A DNA stretch of 22,661 bases from an uncultured bacterium. Its GTDB lineage: Bacteria; Bacillota; Clostridia; Lachnospirales; Lachnospiraceae. A program made the position numbers and the translations under genes. The notes under the pieces are model-generated. The model ran no database searches and was not told the origin of the DNA. It worked only from the letters and a program-made list of their open reading frames with translations. This document shows, piece after piece, positions 16,616-22,661 of the stretch. Each line of letters opens with the position of its first letter. Position 1 is the first letter of the stretch. The stretch spans positions 1 to 22,661 of the forward strand of contig CALBJL010000128.1 of assembly GCA_937893485.1 (NCBI GenBank). The letters run 5' to 3'.

Positions 16616-17827
16616 ATGGCTACATCAAATAAATGGAACCGGGTGGGCGAGGACATCATGAATTCGGTGCTCGAAGCGGTAGAATCCGGAAATTATGCAG
16701 GGCTCAGCCAGTGTGTCGGCGATGTGATCAACGAGGCGGCGGACAGCTTCAGCCGCGGCATGAATCAGGTTGGAAAAGAGATCGAGCGTCAGGGCAGGGA
16801 ACATGCACAGACGTTTAAGCAGACGATTTATGAACAGCAGGCGCGGGTGCGCAGGGAACAGGGCAGTACCGTGGCACAGCCACCGGCGAGGTACCGTAGA
16901 TATCTGCCCGGACAGGCAGCCGGACCGGTCTGTCTGTCGTTGGGGATTGTCGGGACGAGTATGTTTGGTATTGCAACGACGATTACTGTCGGACTGATTC
17001 CGTTTACGGGCATGCCGATCGGGGTTCCGGTGGGGCTTGGCATTGCAATGCTCCCGTTTATATTTCTGATCAAAAAAGGCGCAGGTCTGGCAGGGCGCAA
17101 CAGCCGTTTCCGGCGCTATGTGCGTGAGATCGGAGACCGCGGCTATTGCAGGATCGAGGATCTTGCGCGTGCGGTCGGCAGGCGGACAACCTATGTGCGG
17201 AAGGATCTGCAGGACATGCTCAAAAACGGATATTTTCTGGAAGGACACATGGATGCCGGACAGACGACGCTGATCGTGGATAAGGAGACCTATGAGCAGT
17301 ATGAGCAGGCAGAGGAGTCGCGCAGGCTCCGTGAGCAGCAGGAGGCAGTCAGCGCGCAGGCGCAGGCACAGTGTCCGGAGGAAGTGCGTAGGATACTGGC
17401 AGAGGGCGAAGCATATATTAACCATATCCATGAGTGCAACGACGCGATTCCCGGCGAAGTCATGAGTGCGAAGCTGGCAAAGCTCGAGGATCTCATGCGC
17501 CGCATATTTGCGCATGTGGAAAAAGAGCCGGATAGCGCACAGGATCTGCACAAGATGATGACCTATTATCTGCCGACAACGACGAAGCTGATTGATGCGT
17601 ACCGTGATCTGGACGGTCAGCCGGAGTACGGCGCGAACATCGCCAACACGAAAAAAGAGATCGAGGATACGCTCGATACGATCAATGAGGCATTTGAGAA
17701 CCTGTTTGACAGTCTGTTTGAGGATACCGCGTGGGATATTTCATCGGATATTTCCACGATGAAGGTAATGCTTGAGCAGGAGGGTCTGACTAAAAATAAA
17801 GATTTTACATCTGACACACGAATTTAA
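16616..17827 (+). CDS. XpaC-family protein with hydrophobic hairpin and possible winged helix
   Basis: This 403-residue protein has an amphipathic N-terminus (1-100), two hydrophobic segments (about 104-127 and 134-153) separated by a short Gly/Pro turn, a charged region with a winged-helix look (about 165-222, centred on YCRIEDLARAVGRRTTYVRKDLQDMLKN without exceeding its core), a Gln/Glu-rich linker (227-256) and a C-terminal helical domain (255-395). The string YLPTTTKLIDAYRDLD at 318-333 is the hallmark I use to place it in the XpaC family (annotated for 5-bromo-4-chloroindolyl phosphate hydrolysis), whose true biochemical role is unknown. In Bacillus subtilis xpaC also precedes a telA homologue (yaaN), and the same order is seen here with a 23-base gap. 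The pair is generally linked to resistance to envelope-acting agents and tellurite. It is probably tethered to the inner face of the membrane. No typical phosphatase active site is visible. Confidence 0.8.
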   Translation: MATSNKWNRVGEDIMNSVLEAVESGNYAGLSQCVGDVINEAADSFSRGMNQVGKEIERQGREHAQTFKQTIYEQQARVRREQGSTVAQPPARYRRYLPGQAAGPVCLSLGIVGTSMFGIATTITVGLIPFTGMPIGVPVGLGIAMLPFIFLIKKGAGLAGRNSRFRRYVREIGDRGYCRIEDLARAVGRRTTYVRKDLQDMLKNGYFLEGHMDAGQTTLIVDKETYEQYEQAEESRRLREQQEAVSAQAQAQCPEEVRRILAEGEAYINHIHECNDAIPGEVMSAKLAKLEDLMRRIFAHVEKEPDSAQDLHKMMTYYLPTTTKLIDAYRDLDGQPEYGANIANTKKEIEDTLDTINEAFENLFDSLFEDTAWDISSDISTMKVMLEQEGLTKNKDFTSDTRI

Positions 17828-17850
17828 CAGAAAAAAGGAGGAACTTTTCG

Positions 17851-19008
17851 ATGACAGACTTTGATAAAATGACAGCAGAGGCACCGACACTTGATTTCGG
17901 AGCGTTTGACGCGCCGCAGGAGAAAGAGCTGCCCACACAGGCAGAGCCAGAGGCGATTCCCGCGCCGCAGGGAGAGATGGATGATTCGATGCTCTCTGAG
18001 GAGCAGAAGCAGATGGTGAGTGAGTTCGTAGAGAAAATCGATCTGCGCAATTCCAATGCCATTTTGCAGTACGGCGCAGGCACACAGAAAAAGATGGCGG
18101 ATTTCTCGGAAAAAGCACTGGAAAACGTCAGGACAAAGGATATGGGAGAGATCGGCGATATGATTACCGATCTGGTCGTAGAGCTCAAGAGCTTTGATGT
18201 CGAGGAAGAAGAAAAGGGAATCGGTGCGTTTTTCAAGAAGCGTGCTAACAAGCTGACAGCGCTCAAGGCAAAATATGATAAGACAGAAGTAAATGTCAAT
18301 AAGATCACGACAGCGCTTGAGGCACATCAGATCCAGTTGATTAAAGATACACAGATGTTAGACCGGATGTACGAGATGAACCTGAACTATTTCAAGGAGT
18401 TATCCATGTACATTCTCGCCGGAAAGAAAAAGCTGCAGATCGCGCGCGACACCGAGCTGGTAGAACTGCGCGAGAAAGCACAGAGAAGTGGACTTCCGGA
18501 GGACGCACAGGCAGCGAAGGACTATGAGGGACTGATCGACCGCTTTGAAAAGAAGCTGCACGACCTGGAACTGACACGGACGATCGCATTGCAGACAGCA
18601 CCGCAGATCCGTCTGGTACAGGGCAGCGATACCGTGATGGCAGAGAAGATCCAGTCAACGATCGTCAACACAATTCCGCTGTGGAAGAGCCAGATGGTCA
18701 TTGCACTCGGTGTTGAGCACAGCACACAGGCGGCAGAGGCACAGCGCGCAGTCACGGATATGACAAACGAGCTGTTAAAGAAAAACGCAGACCGCTTGAA
18801 AACGGCGACGATTGAGGCTGCAAAGGAATCCGAGCGCGGTATTGTGGATATTGAGACGCTCAAGCATACGAATGAATCTCTGATCTCTACACTGGATGAA
18901 GTCATGAAGATTCAGACGGAGGGACGCGCAAAGCGTGCGGCTGCCGAGGGCGAGCTTCAGACAATGGAAAACGAATTAAAGGCAAAATTATTGGAGATCA
19001 GATCGTGA
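17851..19008 (+). CDS. telA: TelA-family toxic anion resistance protein
   Basis: This 385-residue, mostly helical protein has no signal peptide or membrane segment, so it is cytoplasmic, possibly attached to the membrane through XpaC. An acidic, proline-rich N-terminus (1-50) precedes the TelA domain. Recognisable family strings are RNSNAILQYGAGTQKKMADF near residue 67, MLDRMYEMNLNYFKELSMYI near 170-190, and QIRLVQGSDTVMAEKIQSTI followed by NTIPLWKSQMVIALG near 250-290. Coiled-coil-like heptads run through the C-terminal 100 residues. TelA was named for tellurite resistance on plasmid RK2, and chromosomal homologues in Firmicutes affect tolerance of cell-envelope antimicrobials; the mechanism is not known. 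AAGGAGG at 17835-17841 is a near-perfect ribosome-binding site nine bases before ATG 17851, suggesting strong translation. The stop codon is overlapped by the GTG start of the next gene. Confidence 0.93.
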   Translation: MTDFDKMTAEAPTLDFGAFDAPQEKELPTQAEPEAIPAPQGEMDDSMLSEEQKQMVSEFVEKIDLRNSNAILQYGAGTQKKMADFSEKALENVRTKDMGEIGDMITDLVVELKSFDVEEEEKGIGAFFKKRANKLTALKAKYDKTEVNVNKITTALEAHQIQLIKDTQMLDRMYEMNLNYFKELSMYILAGKKKLQIARDTELVELREKAQRSGLPEDAQAAKDYEGLIDRFEKKLHDLELTRTIALQTAPQIRLVQGSDTVMAEKIQSTIVNTIPLWKSQMVIALGVEHSTQAAEAQRAVTDMTNELLKKNADRLKTATIEAAKESERGIVDIETLKHTNESLISTLDEVMKIQTEGRAKRAAAEGELQTMENELKAKLLEIRS

Positions 19009-19802
19009 GTAAAGCAGTATTTTTTGACATTGATGGAACCTTGTGGGATTTTCATAACCGGATACCGGAGAGCACGGTGCGCGCGATCCGTGCGCTGCGG
19101 GCAAACGGGCACTACGCATTTATCTGTAGTGGGCGTGCGCGTGCCTATATCACGCATCCCGATCTGTTTGCGATCGGATTTGACGGGCTGGTGGCAGCCT
19201 GTGGCACGCATGTGGAGCTTGATGGAAAGCGGATCTACGAAAAGCTGATCGACCGGGAGCTCGCCATACATACGGTAGAAACGGTGCGAAAATATGGATT
19301 CCGTCCGATTTTAGAGGGACCGGAATATCTGTATATGGACGAAAAAGATTTTGCACAGGAGCCTTACGGACAAAAAGTCATGCGTGAGCTGGATGACCGT
19401 CTGCGCGGCATCATGGACTATTACGGTGAGTGGGAGATCAACAAGCTCTCCTGCGCGACCGATCACGCGGACCGAGAGGGCTGTTTTGCGGCATTGGATG
19501 AGTATTATACGTATCTCATCCACAATTCTGCGGTCGCAGAGATGGTGCCGAAGGGACATACAAAGGCGACTGGTATGCAGAAAATGTGTGAGGCACTCGG
19601 TATTTCGCGTGCGGATACCTTTGCGGTCGGAGACAGTGTGAATGATCTGGCGATGCTCGAATATGCAGGCTGCGGAATCGCGATGGGCAACGGAACGCCG
19701 GAGGCAAAGGAAACGGCGGACTATGTCACGACGGATCTTGCGGATGACGGAATCTACCGCGCGTTGGCTCATTTCGGGCTGATTGGAGAAACGGACAGCT
19801 AA
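19005..19802 (+). CDS. Cof-type HAD-superfamily hydrolase
   Basis: This 265-residue protein has VFFDIDGTLWD with nucleophile Asp8 and Asp10, a threonine/serine motif II in FICSGRAR, a large C2-type cap in the middle, a lysine in PKGHTKATGMQKM and the metal-binding motif GDSVNDLAMLEYAG, followed by GIAMGNGTPEAKETADYVT. This order and the C2 cap define the Cof/YbjI/YidA group, which dephosphorylates sugar phosphates, FMN, pyridoxal phosphate or nucleotides; the substrate is not predictable. The start is GTG at 19005, overlapping the telA stop by four bases (GTGA) with GGAGA at 18993-18997 upstream, so it is translationally coupled to telA. That coupling suggests a shared expression programme with the stress pair, although such HAD genes often occur without functional ties. 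A terminator-like hairpin begins within its stop codon. Confidence 0.9.
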   Translation: MSKAVFFDIDGTLWDFHNRIPESTVRAIRALRANGHYAFICSGRARAYITHPDLFAIGFDGLVAACGTHVELDGKRIYEKLIDRELAIHTVETVRKYGFRPILEGPEYLYMDEKDFAQEPYGQKVMRELDDRLRGIMDYYGEWEINKLSCATDHADREGCFAALDEYYTYLIHNSAVAEMVPKGHTKATGMQKMCEALGISRADTFAVGDSVNDLAMLEYAGCGIAMGNGTPEAKETADYVTTDLADDGIYRALAHFGLIGETDS

Positions 19803-19828
19803 AAGCATGGACTTGTACCAGCTTTTTT
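19801..19828 (+). terminator. Terminator-like hairpin after the Cof-type HAD gene
   Basis: AAAAGC (19801-19806) pairs with GCTTTT (19821-19826), and TGG (19808-19810) pairs with CCA (19818-19820), with a seven-base loop and one bulged A. The stem leads into a run of six T (19823-19828). The left arm overlaps the TAA stop. It is moderately strong and should cause at least partial termination before the next gene. Confidence 0.55.
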
Positions 19829-19833
19829 ACAAG
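19812..19833 (+). promoter_or_regulatory. Alternative hairpin competing with the terminator-like stem
   Basis: CTTGTA (19812-19817) is perfectly complementary to TACAAG (19828-19833). The left arm lies in the loop of the terminator-like hairpin and the right arm begins at the last T of its T run, so the two structures overlap and exclude one another. The right arm also touches the start of the AGAGGGGG ribosome-binding site (19832-19839). This is the geometry of an attenuator, but a 6-bp stem could arise by chance. Confidence 0.3.
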
Positions 19834-19847
19834 AGGGGGTGTTTGAT

Positions 19848-21563
19848 ATGGATGATGTTCAGTTACAGCATGAGCAGATGCATCAGGAGGTCATGCGTCA
19901 GGAGCAGCAACAGATGCAGGAGCAGGCGCAGCAGCAGATGCATCACGAGCCGGTGGAACAGCAGCAACAGGCGCGGGAGCAGGCACAGCAGCGGCAGATG
20001 CCTACCGCGTATGAGCGCTTTTTTCAGGATTTAAAACCGCTTCCGCAGATACCGGTTGCACAGGGACCGGCTCCGGTGGAGGCACCGGCACAGACGAAAG
20101 CGCAGAGACGCGAACAGAAGCGTCAGGAAAAGCAGCGCGCGAGAGAGGCACAGGAGGATTATGCAAACTACACGCAGTGGCTGAAAGAGGCACCGCGTCT
20201 GGTGGAAGAGGATCAGCTGCGCCGCTTAAGGGTCTTTCAGAGTGCTGCCCTGAGAGAAAAGTGGGCGAAGGAAACGCTTCCGCATTCCACACTCACGCGG
20301 GAGGATACATTAAAGCAGATCTTAAATGACGGCGACTATTCCAACTTTGAGAATCTGGATCAGATCATGCGCAATGCTGTGGCAGCAAGGGCGTTCAAAC
20401 AGTTTTTGCATGATTACGATATACAGGATGGTCATGCGGATCCGGCAGAGATCTGTCAGCAGATCAAGGCAAGCGGAGCAGGAGTCAGTGCACTGCTGAA
20501 TCCAGGGCTGCGGCTTGCATTGTCGCTGGTACAGAGAATGGACGAATATTCAGATGACGTTAAGGATTTCTGCCGCAAACTGGATGACCAGATGTCCACA
20601 GAGGTGATGGTGGCGACATTGACGACGCAGGCTGATGCCGAAAGGGTTGTGGCTTATTATTCGGGCGTAGGAAACGGACAGAATATGCACGCGGTGGAGG
20701 ATGCAAACCGTGCGATCGAGGTGAATAAGGCGCAGCAGATACAGATTGCGAAAAGGCTGTTGCTCATGCAGTTGTCAGATTTTGCAAAGGTCACAACGGA
20801 CGCTCATGGGAATGAGAATGTGGATGAGTGGGATCGGTCTATGGCAGTTGCACTCAGCCACTGTTCGCGGGTCGTACTGACGATGCCGAAGATCGGGGAA
20901 TATTCCGGAGATGCTGATGAGCAGCAGGCAATGTGGCGCGCGATCATGACGATCAACGGCGAGAATACGGCGCAGGACAACAGCCGTGCCAGCTCGACGC
21001 ATTCCATCGAGCGGCGGCGTGTCTCACCCGGAGACGGACCGGATCCACTGAAAAGCAGAGAAAAAAAGGTGTTGTTCAATTTTATCGGACAGCGCGGTAT
21101 GAACTGTGCGATTGGAGGACTTGGCAATCCCGGTGTCAGTGGCAAAACGATCTTAAACAACGGAAGCTGCGGACATTTTTATTCGATGTACAAGGAGAGC
21201 GACGAGGAGCATTACGGTGCAATGCTGATGGGTATGGAGTCGGATGCCCACGGTGTGATGAACCAGATGGGACACACCCATGATATCCATGCGACACCGG
21301 AAAAGGCATCCAGCTTCGGCGGACAGCGCACGGATGAGGTCGGAAACAAATACGGCGGACGTCAGTGTGACCTGTCCAAAAAGTCGGCGCGGGAGATTAC
21401 CCGGTGGGTGACGGCGCTCGAACGGAAAATGCTGGAGTGGCAGTCACAGCCGGATGGCATGTCAGGTGCAGAGGCGGAGGAGGCAATGCGGATGCTTGCA
21501 GGTACGACATTATATTATGGGGACTGGAATCGTCTGGGCGACCTGCTTGGCATGAATGCATAG
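19848..21563 (+). CDS. Uncharacterised 571-residue protein with Gln-rich N-terminus
   Basis: I do not recognise this protein. ATG 19848 is chosen because AGAGGGGG (19832-19839) lies eight bases upstream; a GTG at 19839 overlaps that element. Residues 1-50 contain 21 glutamines plus many Met, Glu and His, forming a likely disordered or coiled-coil head. Residues 80-103 are highly basic and Gln-rich. From about 104 to 345 the protein is helical and soluble in character. A break rich in Ser, Asp and Pro (375-405) leads into a distinct C-terminal region: NFIGQRGMNCAIGGLGNPG (411-429), GSCGHFY (439-445), MGMESDAHG (461-469), MGHTHDIH (474-481) and FGGQRTDEVGNKYGGRQCDLS (split around 490-510). Its Gly, His and Cys content suggests metal binding or catalysis, but no known motif is met. 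There is no signal peptide or membrane segment. It follows telA and the HAD gene behind a regulatory-looking hairpin. Confidence 0.85.
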   Translation: MDDVQLQHEQMHQEVMRQEQQQMQEQAQQQMHHEPVEQQQQAREQAQQRQMPTAYERFFQDLKPLPQIPVAQGPAPVEAPAQTKAQRREQKRQEKQRAREAQEDYANYTQWLKEAPRLVEEDQLRRLRVFQSAALREKWAKETLPHSTLTREDTLKQILNDGDYSNFENLDQIMRNAVAARAFKQFLHDYDIQDGHADPAEICQQIKASGAGVSALLNPGLRLALSLVQRMDEYSDDVKDFCRKLDDQMSTEVMVATLTTQADAERVVAYYSGVGNGQNMHAVEDANRAIEVNKAQQIQIAKRLLLMQLSDFAKVTTDAHGNENVDEWDRSMAVALSHCSRVVLTMPKIGEYSGDADEQQAMWRAIMTINGENTAQDNSRASSTHSIERRRVSPGDGPDPLKSREKKVLFNFIGQRGMNCAIGGLGNPGVSGKTILNNGSCGHFYSMYKESDEEHYGAMLMGMESDAHGVMNQMGHTHDIHATPEKASSFGGQRTDEVGNKYGGRQCDLSKKSAREITRWVTALERKMLEWQSQPDGMSGAEAEEAMRMLAGTTLYYGDWNRLGDLLGMNA

Positions 21564-21626
21564 ATCATAAGAAATACCGTTTATCGTCAGCCGTGATGAT
21601 GGCGGGATAGGAGAACAGAAACAGAA

Positions 21627-22529
21627 ATGGAAATGGAGAAGGAACCGTTACCGGAAGTAGAATTGTATAGTATCGGGTCGGGCGAGGCGGATTATGCGGC
21701 TCCACTGCTGACGGGTGAGGCGGTGGAGAAGATCAAGGCAGGAATGGCATTTGGCATGGCGCTGGCGGAAGAAGGAGAAGTCAGGGCTGCGGTCTGTGCG
21801 AGACTGCTGCCGGAGAATGAGACACATCTGGAGCTGGTCAGTCTGTATGTCGCACAGGGACATCGGCGCAGAGGATTGGGCTGTACGCTGCTGATGGAAT
21901 TATTGGAGGAGATGGAGTCTGTTACGGATGGAACGCTGACATATGTCACGGCGGCATTTTCGCCACAGATGGATGGTCTGGAGCAGCTGTTTACGCGTAT
22001 GGGCTTTGTCATTGAGGAGGAATCCGCGGTTACTTCGTGGCAGATTCCCCTGAAAAAGCTGATGGGCAGTCCGTTGTTCGCACGGCGTGTGTCAGTGCCG
22101 GGCGGGTGCACGCTGCGCACGGTGGAGCACGCACAGGATCTGGATCTGAGACGGCTCGTGGAGAAACTGGCACAGAATGGGGTGGCAGATCTGAATGTAC
22201 CACAGATGCGTCAGTCGCTGACCGGTGCGAGTTATATTTTGTGGAATGAAAATGCGGAACCGGTCGCCTGTGCGATCGTATCAAAGCAGGATGATACCCA
22301 TGTTTACCTGTCGCAGTTTTTTACGGCAAACGGAAACAAAGCGGCGGGGGTATGTGTGTTACAGGCAGCAGCAGATGTACTGACCGGACTGCTGCCGGAG
22401 AATGTGGTACTGGAGATCCCTACGATTGCGGATTCCTCGGCGAGACTCGTGCAGCGTCTGCTGCCGGATTGTGCTGCCACACATATGCGGCGCGCAACAC
22501 TGGATCTGACGGGGACAGAGGCAGTCTGA
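21627..22529 (+). CDS. GNAT-family N-acetyltransferase, probably two-lobed
   Basis: This 300-residue protein is about twice the size of a single GNAT domain. The first lobe has the acetyl-CoA-binding signature LVSLYVAQGHRRRGLGCTLL (residues 70-89), in which Arg80, Gly83 and Gly85 fit the RxxGxG/A pyrophosphate loop, followed by the helix MELLEEM and the strand-helix LFTRMGFVIEEES typical of motif B. The second lobe (about 150-295) has similar strand and helix order, but its equivalent loop (NGNKAAGVCVL) lacks the arginine and glycine pattern, so it is probably a degenerate copy. The acceptor substrate, whether amine, antibiotic, ribosomal protein or peptide, cannot be inferred. AGGAG at 21609-21613 is 13 bases before ATG 21627, slightly long. 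The 63-base gap from the previous gene shows no terminator or promoter I can defend. Confidence 0.8.
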   Translation: MEMEKEPLPEVELYSIGSGEADYAAPLLTGEAVEKIKAGMAFGMALAEEGEVRAAVCARLLPENETHLELVSLYVAQGHRRRGLGCTLLMELLEEMESVTDGTLTYVTAAFSPQMDGLEQLFTRMGFVIEEESAVTSWQIPLKKLMGSPLFARRVSVPGGCTLRTVEHAQDLDLRRLVEKLAQNGVADLNVPQMRQSLTGASYILWNENAEPVACAIVSKQDDTHVYLSQFFTANGNKAAGVCVLQAAADVLTGLLPENVVLEIPTIADSSARLVQRLLPDCAATHMRRATLDLTGTEAV

Positions 22530-22574
22530 GGGAAATTCAAAAATATATAAAATGATAAAGGAGGAGAAATGACG

Positions 22575-22661
22575 ATGAAACATTTTTCAAACAAGGTGAA
22601 ACGGGTGCTGACTGTATGTCTGGCACTCGTTATGGTACTCACTGTATTGCCGGCGGTACCG
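22575..22661 (+). CDS. Exported protein, N-terminus only (signal peptide)
   Basis: Only 29 residues are visible before the window ends, in an open frame. They form a textbook signal peptide: the basic region MKHFSNKVKRV followed by the hydrophobic core LTVCLALVMVLTVLPAVP. There is no lipobox in the visible part, so a type I signal or a cleavage site just beyond the edge is expected. AAAGGAGGAG (22557-22566) is a strong ribosome-binding site and favours ATG 22575 over the in-frame ATG 22569, which is only a few bases away. The 22530-22556 spacer is AT-rich (TATATAAAATG) and may hold a -10 element, but no -35 is clear. The mature function cannot be known from this window. Confidence 0.8.
   Translation, partial: MKHFSNKVKRVLTVCLALVMVLTVLPAVP

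Noticed and set aside
16625..17551. Long minus-strand open frame of 308 codons opposite xpaC
   Set aside because: The product is Arg/His/Cys-rich with no domain, and the plus-strand frame encodes a recognisable XpaC protein; it is a shadow caused by base composition.
19860..20000. CAG-rich repeats as a CRISPR or tandem-repeat array
   Set aside because: The repetition comes from CAG/CAA glutamine codons interrupted irregularly by other codons; there are no constant spacers or repeat units.
1..22661. Mobile element, prophage or defence island
   Set aside because: No transposase, integrase, terminal repeats or nuclease genes were seen, and codon usage and composition look uniform across the coding regions.

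Overview
The window looks like a chromosomal segment of an anaerobic Clostridia-type Firmicute, most likely a Lachnospiraceae member. The grounds are strong AGGAGG-type ribosome-binding sites, tight and overlapping same-strand genes, Firmicute-type protein lengths, an XpaC-TelA pair, and a base composition of about half GC. The family-level placement is inference from gene content. Every gene I can support lies on the + strand. There is no tRNA, rRNA, CRISPR array, transposase or integrase, so this is core chromosome with one less ordinary stretch at the right-hand end.

Layout. (1) 1-4279 is a four-gene run in which each gene touches or overlaps the next: the end of hemB, hemL (two steps of tetrapyrrole synthesis), a membrane-anchored amidase_2 cell-wall hydrolase with a TTG start, and a fusion of a HEAT-like N-terminus to an RNA-methylase-like C-terminus. 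(2) 4358-10055 starts at a promoter with a perfect TATAAT. It carries a type IIA topoisomerase pair (B subunit 639 aa, A subunit 746 aa). The A subunit lacks a recognisable GyrA box, so I read the pair as topoisomerase IV-like (parE/parC). Coupled behind it are a Gph-like HAD phosphatase and a CPBP intramembrane protease. (3) 10056-10397 is an AT-rich non-coding leader with a promoter candidate and a long two-tier inverted repeat. It precedes gltB and gltD, the two subunits of NADPH glutamate synthase, which end at a clear terminator at about 16493-16549. (4) 16616-22529 holds an XpaC-family membrane protein, TelA, a Cof-type HAD hydrolase whose GTG start overlaps the telA stop, a 571-residue protein I do not recognise with a Gln-rich head, and a two-lobed GNAT acetyltransferase. 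(5) At the right edge an exported protein begins with a signal peptide and is cut off.

Function. Regions 1-3 are housekeeping: tetrapyrrole supply, wall turnover, RNA modification, DNA topology and ammonia assimilation. Region 4 is the best place to look for undescribed biology. XpaC-TelA is a known but poorly understood envelope-stress pair. Here XpaC carries a hydrophobic hairpin and a possible winged helix, and the pair is followed by an unrecognised protein that sits behind overlapping, mutually exclusive hairpins.
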